Source: Hyphomicrobiales bacterium
GTDB lineage: Bacteria; Pseudomonadota; Alphaproteobacteria; Rhizobiales; Rhizobiaceae
DNA: 64,000 bases
NCBI GenBank assembly: GCA_900472605.1
Contig: UCJD01000067.1
Span: forward strand, 62,001 to 126,000
Reading direction: 5' to 3'
Numbering within the stretch: the first letter of the stretch is position 1; each line of letters opens with the position of its first letter. Under the pieces are notes generated by a model. That model was not told the origin of the DNA and made no database searches. It worked only from the letters and a program-made list of their open reading frames with translations. Positions 1-8,427 of this stretch are shown in pieces. The position numbers and the translations under genes are program-made.

Positions 1-86
1 TTCCTCCAAAAGCCGCCTCCCGCGGCACGCACTAGGAAAATCATATAGTATTACTTTTGTAAATGCACTTTCTGGTATGCAATGCA

Positions 87-117
87 GCAAAAAGGGCGCC
101 TGAAACGGGCGCCCTTT
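87..117 (-). terminator. Rho-independent terminator of the BMP transporter operon
   Basis: Positions 91-100 and 108-117 form a 10-bp GC-rich stem (AAAGGGCGCC paired with GGCGCCCTTT) around a 7-nt loop. Read on the minus strand the stem ends in a short T run (87-93). It lies about 30 bases past the stop codon of the substrate-binding protein gene, so it most likely ends that operon. The remaining bases 1-86 show no gene. Confidence 0.8.
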
Positions 118-145
118 CGCATGTGCTAACGGATTAAACCCGGCA

Positions 146-1219
146 TCACTTCGGCAGTTTGTCGTCCACGCCTTCAACGTAGAAATTCATGCCGAGCAGC
201 GTGCCGTCATCGGCCTTTTCGCCGGCCTTCAACCAAGGCGTACCGTCCTGCTTGTTGATCGGACCGGTGAACGGATGCAGTTCGCCGGACTTGATCTTGG
301 CTTCGGTTTCCTGCGCCATTTTCTTCACGTCGTCGGGCATGTTGGTGTAGTCGGCCATCTTGAGGATTCCGTCCTTGAGGCCGTCCCAGCTCTGTTCCGA
401 CTTCCAGGTGCCGTCCAGAAGCGCGTGAACGCGCTTGGAGTAGTAGTTGCCCCAGGTGTCGACGATCGCCGTCAGCTGCGCCTTGGGACCGGCTGCGATC
501 ATGTCGGAGGCCTGACCGAAGGCATGGATGCCGCGCTCTTCGGCAACCTGCATCGGGGCCGTCGTGTCGGTGTGCTGCGTCAGGACATCGACGCCCTGGT
601 CGACCATGGCCTTTGCCGCGTCGGCTTCCTTGCCCGGGTCGAACCAGGTGTTGACCCAGATGACCTTGAGCTTGAAGTCAGGATCGATGGACTTTGCGCC
701 CTGCTCGAACGAGTTGATGCCCATGACGACTTCAGGGATCGGGAAGGAGGCGATGTAGGCGGCGCCGTGGTTCTTCGAGGTCTTGGCGGCGATCTGGCCG
801 AGGATGTAGCGGCCCTCGTAGAAGCGCGAGTTGTAGGTGGCGAGGTTCGGGCCGGACTTGTAGCCGGTGCCGTGCTCGAACTTCACATCCGGGAACTTGG
901 CGGCAACCTTGACGGTGGCGTCCATGAAGCCGAACGACGTCGTGAAGATCAGCTTGCAGCCGGAGCGGGCAAGGCGCTCGATGGCGCGCTCTGCATCCGG
1001 GCCCTCGGGAACGTTTTCAAGATATGGCGTGTCGATCTTGTCGCCGAATTCCTTCTGGATCTGCTGGCGGCCGAGATCGTGCGCCTGCGAGTAGCCGCCG
1101 TCCGTGTGCGAGCCGACGTAGACGAAGCAGACCTTGGTCTTGTCGGCGGCCTGTGCGGACGAGCCGACGCTCAGAATGGCAGCTGCCGAAGCGGCAAATG
1201 CGAGTGCTAGTCTTTTCAT
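146..1219 (-). CDS. BMP family ABC transporter substrate-binding protein
   Basis: This 357-aa periplasmic protein should capture the ligand for the ABC importer encoded just upstream. Residues 1-24 form a Sec signal peptide with an A-Q-A cleavage site; there is no lipobox cysteine, so it is probably soluble rather than lipid-anchored. The mature part begins with the KVCFVYVGSHTDGGYSQAHD block typical of the BMP/Med (PnrA-like) family. Known members bind nucleosides, purines or simple sugars; the exact ligand cannot be read here. The ATG has a GGGG ribosome site a few bases upstream. It is the last gene of a minus-strand run (ATPase, two permeases, binding protein) and is followed by a terminator. 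Confidence 0.92.
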   Translation of the reverse strand: MKRLALAFAASAAAILSVGSSAQAADKTKVCFVYVGSHTDGGYSQAHDLGRQQIQKEFGDKIDTPYLENVPEGPDAERAIERLARSGCKLIFTTSFGFMDATVKVAAKFPDVKFEHGTGYKSGPNLATYNSRFYEGRYILGQIAAKTSKNHGAAYIASFPIPEVVMGINSFEQGAKSIDPDFKLKVIWVNTWFDPGKEADAAKAMVDQGVDVLTQHTDTTAPMQVAEERGIHAFGQASDMIAAGPKAQLTAIVDTWGNYYSKRVHALLDGTWKSEQSWDGLKDGILKMADYTNMPDDVKKMAQETEAKIKSGELHPFTGPINKQDGTPWLKAGEKADDGTLLGMNFYVEGVDDKLPK

Positions 1220-1264
1220 GATAACCCCTGTGGTTTGGAATTTCTAAGTTCGCTTGTTCTTGTT

Positions 1265-2185
1265 CTATCGTTCCGGGACGAATGGTTTTCCCAGGGACGC
1301 TGGTGTGTTGATCAGCGTCGTGCGGCGATTATGGGAAATGATGACGAGAACCACAATAGTGGCTGCGTAAGGCAGCATCGACAGGAACTGCGCCGGGATG
1401 CCGATGCCGAACGCCTGGGCGTGCAACTGCAGGATCGTGACCGCACCGAAGAGATAACCACCGGCGAACACCCTCCATGGACGCCAGGATGCGAAGACCA
1501 CCAGTGCAAGCGTGATCCAGCCGCGACCCGATGACATGTTCTCCACCCACTGCGGCGTATAGACCAGCGACAGCTGCGCGCCCGCGAGGCCCGCGCACGC
1601 GCCCCCGAACATCACCGCGAGATAGCGGGTGCGTATGACGCCGATGCCGAGCGCATGCGCCGAGCCGTGGCTGTCGCCGATGGCGCGCAGCTTGAGGCCG
1701 GAGCGGCTACGAAACAGGAACCAGCTGACGCCGAAGAGCAACGCCAGCGACAGGTAAAACGTCAGGTCCTGGCGGAACAGCACCGAGCCGATAAACGGCA
1801 GATCGGAGAGGTATGGGATGACGATCGGCGCCAGGCGCACGCCGGGCACGCTGACATAGCCCTCGCCGAGCATGCCGGAAAGGCCGAGGCCGAGAATGGT
1901 AAGCGCAAGACCGGTCGCAACCTGGTTCGCGACCAGCGTCAGCGTCAGGAAGGCGAAGAGCAGCGAGAAGAGCGCGCCCATGGCGATGCCCGCCAGCAGG
2001 CCGATATAGGGTGAGCCGGACATCTGCGCCCCGGCGAAAGCGGCGACGGCGCCCATGATCATCATGCCCTCGACACCGAGGTTGAGGACGCCGGAACGTT
2101 CGGTTACGAGTTCGCCGAGCGCGGCGATGACGAGCGGCGTCGAGGCGGTGATGACTGTCAGCAGGATGGCTTCGAAAATGCTCAC
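1265..2185 (-). CDS. ABC transporter permease (BPD_transp_2 family), second permease of the BMP importer
   Basis: This 306-aa, very hydrophobic inner-membrane protein has about 8-10 predicted spans. Near residues 29-45 it carries the ERSGVLNLGVEGMMIMGA block that marks sugar/nucleoside permeases of this family, and GGACAGLAGA in the cytoplasmic coupling region. I place the start at the GTG at 2185: it follows a GGAGGTG ribosome site and overlaps the stop of the upstream permease by 4 bases (GTGA), implying translational coupling. The open frame continues far upstream only because it shadows the neighbouring gene. It probably forms a heterodimer with the 2182-3267 product. Confidence 0.9.
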   Translation of the reverse strand: MSIFEAILLTVITASTPLVIAALGELVTERSGVLNLGVEGMMIMGAVAAFAGAQMSGSPYIGLLAGIAMGALFSLLFAFLTLTLVANQVATGLALTILGLGLSGMLGEGYVSVPGVRLAPIVIPYLSDLPFIGSVLFRQDLTFYLSLALLFGVSWFLFRSRSGLKLRAIGDSHGSAHALGIGVIRTRYLAVMFGGACAGLAGAQLSLVYTPQWVENMSSGRGWITLALVVFASWRPWRVFAGGYLFGAVTILQLHAQAFGIGIPAQFLSMLPYAATIVVLVIISHNRRTTLINTPASLGKPFVPER

Positions 2186-3267
2186 GCGACACCTCCGCGG
2201 ACACGCGACCAGACGATGCGGATCTTGTAGGCGATCAGCGTGTCGCAGGAGAGAACGAAGAACAGCAGCAGCCCCTGGAAGACGCGGGTGACCTTGTCGG
2301 ACACGCCGATCGACAGCTGCGCCGCCTCGCCGCCGAGATAGGTGAGCGCCAGCACCAGACCCGAGGCAATGATGCCGAGCGGATTGAGGCGGCCGAGAAA
2401 GGCGACGATGATTGCGGTGAAGCCGTAGCCCGGCGAGATCGCCGGCTGCAGGTGGCCGATCGAGCCGGACACTTCGGAAATGCCCGCGAGGCCTGCCAGC
2501 GCACCGGAGAACAGGAAGCTGAACCAGATCATCTTCTTCGACGAAAAACCGGCAAAACGCCCTGCCCGCTCCGACTGACCGAGCACGACGATCTCGAAGC
2601 CCTTCAGCGTGTATTTCAGCATGAACCAGACGAGGATCGCTGCGATGATGGCGAAGACGAAGGCCCAATGGGCGCGGCCGGACTCCTCCCAGATCGCCGG
2701 CAGCACGGCCTCTGGCGGAAAGGAGACGCTTTCGGGGAAGTTGAAGCCGGCGGGATTGCGCCAGGCACCGCGGATCAGCCAATCGAGAAACAGCTGGGCG
2801 ATATAGACCAGCATCAGGCTGGTCAGGATTTCGTTGGTGTTGAAATGCGCCTTCAGCAGCGCCGGGATGCCGGCGAACAGCGCGCCGCCGAGCGCGCCCA
2901 TGATCAGCATCAGCGGCAGCACCAAAGGCGAATGCCATTCGGTGAACAGGATCGGCAGGACGGAGCCTGTGATCGCGCCCATGGTGAACTGGCCTTCGGC
3001 GCCGATGTTCCAGTTATTGGAGCGATAACAGACGGCCAGGCCGACGGCGATCATGATCAGCGGGGCCGCCTTGATCGCCAGTTCATGCAGCGACCAGACC
3101 TCGAGCAGCGGCTCGAGGAAGAAGGCGTCCAGCGCCTCGACCGGGTCCTTGCCAAGGATTTCGAACATGATGGCGCCGGCGATCAACGTCAGGACCAGCG
3201 CCAGAAGCGGCGACACCAGCCCCCAAAGCTTCGACGCCTGCGGGCGCTTTTCGAGTTCAATGCGCAT
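2182..3267 (-). CDS. ABC transporter permease (BPD_transp_2 family), first permease of the BMP importer
   Basis: This 361-aa polytopic membrane protein belongs to the branched-chain/sugar/nucleoside permease superfamily. The characteristic YRSNNWNIGAEGQFTMGAI block is near residues 80-100 and SGALAGLAGISEV near 250. The N terminus is cytoplasmic and charged (MRIELEKRPQ), followed by the first span. The start overlaps the end of the ATPase gene by 11 bases and its stop overlaps the next permease by 4, so the set is tightly coupled. Family knowledge supports uptake of nucleosides or related compounds; the ligand is inferred only. Confidence 0.9.
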   Translation of the reverse strand: MRIELEKRPQASKLWGLVSPLLALVLTLIAGAIMFEILGKDPVEALDAFFLEPLLEVWSLHELAIKAAPLIMIAVGLAVCYRSNNWNIGAEGQFTMGAITGSVLPILFTEWHSPLVLPLMLIMGALGGALFAGIPALLKAHFNTNEILTSLMLVYIAQLFLDWLIRGAWRNPAGFNFPESVSFPPEAVLPAIWEESGRAHWAFVFAIIAAILVWFMLKYTLKGFEIVVLGQSERAGRFAGFSSKKMIWFSFLFSGALAGLAGISEVSGSIGHLQPAISPGYGFTAIIVAFLGRLNPLGIIASGLVLALTYLGGEAAQLSIGVSDKVTRVFQGLLLFFVLSCDTLIAYKIRIVWSRVRGGVA

Positions 3268-4849
3268 GCGTGGTCTCCGGCGCGGTCTTGCTTTCGTGCA
3301 GGCCGCCCATCAGCAGGCCGATCTTTTCGCGCGTCAGTTCGCCAGCCGGGAACGGCGACGAAAGGCGGCCCTCGGAGATGACGGCGATCTCGGTCGCGAC
3401 CTCGAAGATCTCGTCGAGATCCTGGCTGATGACGACGACGGCCGAGCCGTTGCGGGCGAGATCGACGAGGGCCTGACGGATGCGGCTCGCAGCGCCTGCA
3501 TCGACGCCCCAGGTCGGCTGGTTGACGACGAGCACGGCCGGCTGGCGATCGAGCTCGCGGCCGACGATGAATTTCTGCAGGTTACCGCCGGAGAGCGAGC
3601 CGGCTGCCGGATCCTCGCCGCTCTTGCGGACATCCATTTCCTCGGAGATGCGCTTGGTGGCGCTCCTCACCGCGCCGCGGCGGATGATCTTGAGAAACCC
3701 GCCCGACAGAAACGCCTTGCGGTCCGACTTGCTGCGGGCGAGCACGAGATTGTCGGAGAGCTTCATCGCGGAGACGGCCGCGTGGCCGTGGCGCTCTTCG
3801 GGCACGAAGCCGGCGCCGAGAAGGCGGCGGGCGTTGATCCCTTGCGTTCCCACAGGCTTGCTGCGAATGACGACGGCTTCAGGCGCCGCGACCGGATATT
3901 CGCCTGACAGCGCATCGAAAAGCTCGCCCTGCCCGTTTCCGGCGACGCCGGCGATCGCCAGGATCTGGCCGGAACAGACTGTCAGCGACACATCCCTCAG
4001 CGGCATTGCGAAGGGCGTGCGCGGGGCGACCGAGAGGTTGGAGACCGCGAGCTGGACCGGCCCCTTGTTGCCGCGATCGGGATGGGTGACGCTGGCGACG
4101 TCGTTGCCGACCATCATGCGGGCGAGCGAGGCCGGTGTTTCCTGAGCAGGCACACAGGCGCCGGTCACCTTGCCGTGGCGCAGGACCGTTGCGCGATCGC
4201 AGATGCGCTGCACTTCTTCCAGACGGTGGCTGATATAGAGGACAGACCGACCTTCGGCCTTCAGCTTGAACAGCGTCTCGAACAGCCTGTCGGCTTCCTG
4301 CGGGGTCAGCACCGAGGTCGGCTCGTCGAGGATGATGAGCTTGGGGTTCTGCAGGAGAGCACGGACGATCTCGATGCGCTGGCGCTCGCCGACGGAGAGA
4401 TCGGCGACATGGGCATGCGGGTCGAGCGGCAGGCCATAGGCCTGCGACAGCGCCCTCGCCTCCTCGGCGATCTTGCCGATTGGAATGCTGTCGTCGAGCG
4501 AGAGCGCGATATTTTCGGCAACGGTGAGCGCCTCGAACAGCGAGAAATGCTGGAACACCATGCCGATGCCAAGCTTGCGGGCAGCACCCGGCGAGCCGAT
4601 CGCGACGGCCTTGCCTTCCCACACGATCTCGCCTTCAGTCGGTTCCAGCACACCGAACAGCATCTTGACCAGCGTGGATTTGCCCGCGCCGTTTTCGCCA
4701 AGCAGCGCATGGATTTCGCCGGGAGCGATATCGAGGTCTATGTGGTTGCAGGCAGCAAAGCTGCCAAAGAGCTTTGTCAGTTTCTGGACCGACAATAATG
4801 CGCCTGATGCCGGCACAGTCGATGACGACACTTTCCCCTCATTTCCCAC
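3257..4849 (-). CDS. ABC transporter ATP-binding protein with two ABC domains (BMP importer)
   Basis: This 530-aa protein with two nucleotide-binding domains should energise the importer. Domain 1 has Walker A GENGAGKST (51-59), the signature LSVGERQRIE near 150 and Walker B LIILDEPTS near 170. Domain 2 (about 265-515) has a degenerate Walker A, GVAGNGQGE, but an intact LSGGNLQK signature. This asymmetry is normal in the RbsA/YufO-type sugar and nucleoside ATPases. The first codon is a GTG with an AGG site 6 bases upstream; another GTG six codons later is an alternative. Only 21 bases separate it from the quinone oxidoreductase gene upstream, suggesting cotranscription. Confidence 0.9.
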   Translation of the reverse strand: MGNEGKVSSSTVPASGALLSVQKLTKLFGSFAACNHIDLDIAPGEIHALLGENGAGKSTLVKMLFGVLEPTEGEIVWEGKAVAIGSPGAARKLGIGMVFQHFSLFEALTVAENIALSLDDSIPIGKIAEEARALSQAYGLPLDPHAHVADLSVGERQRIEIVRALLQNPKLIILDEPTSVLTPQEADRLFETLFKLKAEGRSVLYISHRLEEVQRICDRATVLRHGKVTGACVPAQETPASLARMMVGNDVASVTHPDRGNKGPVQLAVSNLSVAPRTPFAMPLRDVSLTVCSGQILAIAGVAGNGQGELFDALSGEYPVAAPEAVVIRSKPVGTQGINARRLLGAGFVPEERHGHAAVSAMKLSDNLVLARSKSDRKAFLSGGFLKIIRRGAVRSATKRISEEMDVRKSGEDPAAGSLSGGNLQKFIVGRELDRQPAVLVVNQPTWGVDAGAASRIRQALVDLARNGSAVVVISQDLDEIFEVATEIAVISEGRLSSPFPAGELTREKIGLLMGGLHESKTAPETTHAH

Positions 4850-4870
4850 TGCCGACCTGCCCCTTCAGGA

Positions 4871-5854
4871 TCATTCTGGGATCAGCAGCGTCGTTCCGGT
4901 CGTTTTTCTGGCTTCCAGTTCCGTATGGGCTCGCCCAACCTCGCGCAACGGATAGGTCTGATTGACATTGATACGCACTTTGTTGCTCAAAACAACATCA
5001 AATAATGCGTTTGCACAATCAGTTAGCTCATCCCGCGTCGCGATATAGGTGAAGAGCGTCGGGCGGGTCGCAAAGAGCGAGCCCTTTTGCGCCAGCAACG
5101 CCAGGGTGAAATCCTCGATCGGCCCGGATGACTGGCCGAAGGACACGAACATGCCCAAGCGCTTCAGGCAGTCCAGCGATTGCGGGAAGGTATCGCGACC
5201 GATGGAATCGTAGACCACATCGACGCCCTTGCCGCCCGTGATCTCCGACACGCGCGCGACGAAATCCTCGGAGTTGTAATTGATAACGTGGTCATAGCCA
5301 TGTGCGCGCGCCAGCTCAGCCTTGGCGTCCGATCCGACCGTGCCGATAACAGTCGCGCCAAGCGCCTTGGCCCACTGCCCCGCGATCAGGCCGACACCGC
5401 CGGCGGCGGCATGGAAGAGCAGCGTGGTATCGGGACCAACCTTGAAGGTGCGGTTCAACAAATACTGCGCCGTCATGCCCTTCAGCATCATCGCCGCGGC
5501 CGTGTCTAGCCCTATGCCATCCGGCACCGTGACCAGATGCCTGGTCTCGATGTTGCGCTCGAGGCTGTAGGCGCCATCGGAGCCGGCATAGGCGACGCGG
5601 TCGCCGACCTTGAAATCCGAAACGTCGGGGCCGATCGCAGTCACCGTGCCGGCCGCTTCCTTACCGGGAACGAAGGGCATGTGCGGCGCCTTGTAGAGGC
5701 CGGTGCGGAAATAGACGTCGATGAAATTCAGGCCGATCGCCGCATGCCGTATCTGCACCTGGCCGGCGCCGGGCGGCGGCAGGTCGATATCGACATAATC
5801 CAGAACCTCGGGACCGCCGGTCCCGTTCAGCACGACGGCCTGTGTCTTCGTCAT
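4871..5854 (-). CDS. Quinone oxidoreductase, zinc-free MDR family (Qor-like)
   Basis: This 327-aa cytoplasmic enzyme of the medium-chain dehydrogenase/reductase superfamily is predicted to reduce quinones with NADPH. It has a GroES-like N-terminal half and a Rossmann motif AAAGGVGLIAGQWAK near 150-165 for NADPH. The structural and catalytic zinc cysteines of alcohol dehydrogenases are absent, as in zeta-crystallin-type quinone reductases. A GGAGAAT ribosome site stands 5 bases before the ATG. It sits 10 bases after pcs and 21 before the ABC ATPase, in the same direction. A specific substrate cannot be assigned. Confidence 0.85.
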   Translation of the reverse strand: MTKTQAVVLNGTGGPEVLDYVDIDLPPPGAGQVQIRHAAIGLNFIDVYFRTGLYKAPHMPFVPGKEAAGTVTAIGPDVSDFKVGDRVAYAGSDGAYSLERNIETRHLVTVPDGIGLDTAAAMMLKGMTAQYLLNRTFKVGPDTTLLFHAAAGGVGLIAGQWAKALGATVIGTVGSDAKAELARAHGYDHVINYNSEDFVARVSEITGGKGVDVVYDSIGRDTFPQSLDCLKRLGMFVSFGQSSGPIEDFTLALLAQKGSLFATRPTLFTYIATRDELTDCANALFDVVLSNKVRINVNQTYPLREVGRAHTELEARKTTGTTLLIPE

Positions 5855-5864
5855 TTCTATTCTC

Positions 5865-6593
5865 CTATGCGCGACGTCCCAGCGTCGGCAGGAACTGCAG
5901 GACGGCGCCGATGCAATACAGATAGATACCGCTCAGAACGAAAAGAACGAGCGCCCATTGCGGCACGACGAAATGCATCAGCAGCGCATAGATGCCGAGC
6001 GCCGACCACAGAAAGAAGATGCCGAGATTGAGCGGACGCAGGCGCTGGACACGCACCGGATGCAGGAAATTGATCGGCAGGAATGTCAGGATGACCGAGA
6101 CGGTGACGACGGCGAGCGCCGTCGTGGCGCTGGCATCCATGACGAACAGCGTAAAGACGATCATGTTCCAGACCACGGGGAAGCCTGAGAAGAAATACTC
6201 TTCGGTCTTCATGCCCATATCGGCGTAATAGATGGCGCTCGACACGACGATCATCCCGGCGGCCACGAAGGACCACGGCTCGCCGATCATGCCGCTCTGA
6301 TAGAGCGCAAAGGCCGGCAGCAATACGTAGGTGACGTAATCGATAATGTTGTCGAGCGTATCGCCCGACCAGTTCGGCAGCACTTCCTTGACCTTGACCT
6401 TGCGCGCGATCGGTCCATCGATACCATCGACAAGCAATGCGAGCCCCAACCACCAGAACATGTCGACGAAACGGTGTTCGGCGGCGGCAACGACGCCGAG
6501 GAATGCAAGGAAGGAACCGGAGGCCGTCAAAATATGGACGGAAAATGCGCGCATTTCCGCGTAGGGTACGCGCTTGTAATTGAAAATCTTCAT
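5865..6593 (-). CDS. pcs: Phosphatidylcholine synthase
   Basis: This roughly 242-aa integral membrane enzyme condenses choline with CDP-diacylglycerol to give phosphatidylcholine and CMP, the one-step Pcs pathway known from rhizobia. Residues 59-85 carry the CDP-alcohol phosphotransferase signature D59-G60-x2-A63-R64-x12-G77-x3-D81-x3-D85. The 12-residue spacer, longer than in most family members, is characteristic of Pcs. About eight hydrophobic spans are visible. I favour the ATG at 6593 (MKIFNYKRV), but in-frame starts at 6617 and 6611 are possible because the GGGGAA element sits very close to 6593. It is probably the first gene of the minus-strand run that ends at 146. Confidence 0.92.
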   Translation of the reverse strand: MKIFNYKRVPYAEMRAFSVHILTASGSFLAFLGVVAAAEHRFVDMFWWLGLALLVDGIDGPIARKVKVKEVLPNWSGDTLDNIIDYVTYVLLPAFALYQSGMIGEPWSFVAAGMIVVSSAIYYADMGMKTEEYFFSGFPVVWNMIVFTLFVMDASATTALAVVTVSVILTFLPINFLHPVRVQRLRPLNLGIFFLWSALGIYALLMHFVVPQWALVLFVLSGIYLYCIGAVLQFLPTLGRRA

Positions 6594-6840
6594 GTTTCCC
6601 CGAGTTGCCATAAGCAATCCGCACCCCCGAGGCGCGATTTCGGCCTAATATGCATCCTTTATCCAGCTTCGCCAGAGCAAAAGCGAATGATGCACATCGG
6701 GTTTCCCAAACCTGACGATAACATGCATATTTCATGCAAGTCGTCGCGAACGGAATGGAATACCTTTAATCCGCCGCCTATTTGTAATATCTCGCTCGCA
6801 TCGAATTGATGATCGACGAACTACGGGATCCGATACCGCA
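6594..6840. promoter_or_regulatory. Divergent intergenic region between pcs and fpr
   Basis: About 247 bases separate the two divergent starts and hold no plausible gene. The pentamer ATGCA occurs four times between about 6648 and 6736, partly as spaced repeats (ATGCATATTTCATGCA). Promoters for both genes must lie here, but I could not place clear -35/-10 pairs. Confidence 0.4.
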
Positions 6841-7653
6841 ATGAACGCCCCTGCAAAGACCGAAGAATTCGCAGCCCCAATCCCTGCCGGCGTATTCGCC
6901 GAAACCGTTCTCAGCGTCACGCATTACACGGACAACCTGTTCCGCTTCACGATGACGCGTCCTGAGGGTTTCCGCTTCCGCTCGGGCGAATTCGCGATGA
7001 TCGGTCTCATGGTCGACGGCAAGCCGATCTTCCGCGCCTACTCGATCGCCAGCCCCGCCTGGGCCGAAGAACTCGAATTCTTCTCGATCAAGGTTCCCGA
7101 CGGTCCGCTCACCTCGCATCTGCAGGCCATCAAGCCCGGTGACCAGGTGCTGATGCGCAAGAAGCCGACGGGCACGCTGGTGCTTGACGCGCTGACACCC
7201 GGCCGCCGCCTCTATATGTTCTCGACCGGCACCGGCATCGCCCCCTTCGCGAGCCTGATCCGCGATCCCGAGACCTATGAGAAGTTCGACCAGGTCATCC
7301 TGACCCACACCACGCGCAACATAGCCGAACTGAAGTACGGCTTCGACCTGGTACACGAGATCCAGAACGACGAACTTCTGCAGGAAGTGGTCGGCGACAA
7401 GCTGCTGCACTATGCAACGGTGACGCGCGAGGACTTCGAGTATCGCGGCCGCATCACCGACCTGATCTCGTCGGGCAAGCTGTTCACCGATCTCGGTGTT
7501 CCCCAGCTCGACCCGGAAATCGACCGCGGCATGATCTGCGGCTCTTCGGCGATGTTGAAGGACACGAAGGAACTGCTTGAGAAGGCTGGCCTCGAAGAAG
7601 GCGCCAACAGCAAGCCGGCGCAGTTCGTCATCGAACGCGCCTTCGTCGGCTGA
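6841..7653 (+). CDS. fpr: Ferredoxin/flavodoxin--NADP+ reductase
   Basis: This 270-aa soluble FAD enzyme moves electrons between NADPH and ferredoxin or flavodoxin. The FAD-binding RAYS motif is at 65-68, the NADP-binding STGTGIAPFASLIRD loop near 129-143, and the C-terminal catalytic segment ends in the short aromatic-containing tail FVIERAFVG typical of bacterial subclass I Fpr. Length and motifs match the family. It is a single-gene unit: pcs diverges upstream and a hairpin terminator follows. It could supply reductant for the ferredoxin-type sulfite reductase encoded at 18438-20111, since no cysJ flavoprotein is present; that link is inference. Confidence 0.93.
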   Translation: MNAPAKTEEFAAPIPAGVFAETVLSVTHYTDNLFRFTMTRPEGFRFRSGEFAMIGLMVDGKPIFRAYSIASPAWAEELEFFSIKVPDGPLTSHLQAIKPGDQVLMRKKPTGTLVLDALTPGRRLYMFSTGTGIAPFASLIRDPETYEKFDQVILTHTTRNIAELKYGFDLVHEIQNDELLQEVVGDKLLHYATVTREDFEYRGRITDLISSGKLFTDLGVPQLDPEIDRGMICGSSAMLKDTKELLEKAGLEEGANSKPAQFVIERAFVG

Positions 7654-7675
7654 TCGCCCTATCACGTTATGAGAC

Positions 7676-7702
7676 AACGGCTCCGGAAACGGGGCCGTTT
7701 TC
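7676..7702 (+). terminator. Rho-independent terminator after fpr
   Basis: AACGGCTCC (7676-7684) pairs with GGGGCCGTT (7691-7699) with one G-T wobble and a 6-nt loop, followed by TTTTC. It ends about 20 bases before the stop codon of the convergent gntR gene. Confidence 0.75.
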
Positions 7703-8318
7703 ATTTCTGGCCGAGGTAGTCGATGAGCGTCGTCATCGCCTTGCGCGCTTCGCCCGCCTTGCCCTGCTGGATCGCGCGGATAACGGCGACGTGCAGCGAG
7801 ATCGAGTGATCCATGCGCTCGGGGCTGGCCTTCGAATACCAGAGACGCCGCGAATGGGTCTGCACCGGGCCGAGCGCCGAGGTAATGAAAGCGTTGGGAC
7901 ACGATTCTTCGAGAATCTCGTCGAATGCCTTGTCGGCCGCGAAAAATCCCGCGAGATCGCCGCTGACGGCGCAGTCGCTCATTGCGCGGGCGCACTCGAC
8001 AAGCTGGTTGCGCTGCCCGTCGGTCGCCTGCTCGGCAACGAGCGCCGCGGCTATCGGTTCGAGCTCGCGACGAACCTGCATGACATGGGCGTGGTCGGTC
8101 GGCTTGATCTCGGCGATCTGCAGGCCGACACGCGGCTTCACCACGATCAATCCCTGCCAGGCCAGCTTCTGGATCGCCTCGCGCACGGGTGTGCGGCCGT
8201 GTCCGGAGAGATCGATCAGCTGCTTTTCATTGACGAGCGCACCAGGCGTCAACGCCAAGGTCACGATGGCATGTTCCAGCGCCAGATAGGCAAGATGGCT
8301 CTGTGAGGAATTCGGCAT
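7701..8318 (-). CDS. GntR family transcriptional regulator, FCD subfamily
   Basis: This 205-aa DNA-binding protein has a winged helix-turn-helix at about 20-70 (GRTPVREAIQKLAWQGLIVV being the recognition region) and an all-helical FCD ligand domain from about 75 to 200. Candidate metal/ligand residues include D and H in DKAFDEIL and SLHVAVIRA. FCD regulators usually respond to organic acids or sugars and control nearby catabolic or transport genes, but the neighbours here (fpr, macB-like) suggest no obvious target. Two palindromes just upstream (8339-8348, 8386-8395) are probable autoregulatory operators. Confidence 0.88.
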   Translation of the reverse strand: MPNSSQSHLAYLALEHAIVTLALTPGALVNEKQLIDLSGHGRTPVREAIQKLAWQGLIVVKPRVGLQIAEIKPTDHAHVMQVRRELEPIAAALVAEQATDGQRNQLVECARAMSDCAVSGDLAGFFAADKAFDEILEESCPNAFITSALGPVQTHSRRLWYSKASPERMDHSISLHVAVIRAIQQGKAGEARKAMTTLIDYLGQK

Positions 8319-8338
8319 CGCGGATCCGTGATTCGACC

Positions 8339-8395
8339 TGATATATCATAAGCCCAGCGTTCACGGATTCAATGGCAGGTTGCCATGATATATTA
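8339..8395. promoter_or_regulatory. Two TGATATATyA palindromes upstream of gntR, probable GntR operators
   Basis: TGATATATCA at 8339-8348 is a perfect 10-bp palindrome, and TGATATATTA at 8386-8395 repeats it with one mismatch. They are 47 bases apart centre to centre, 20-80 bases upstream of the gntR start. Short AT-rich palindromes of this form are usual for GntR/FCD proteins. The assignment to this regulator is inferred from position. Confidence 0.55.
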
Positions 8396-8427
8396 GACAG
8401 CAGGTAGAACCGTTGTTTCTCAATAGG

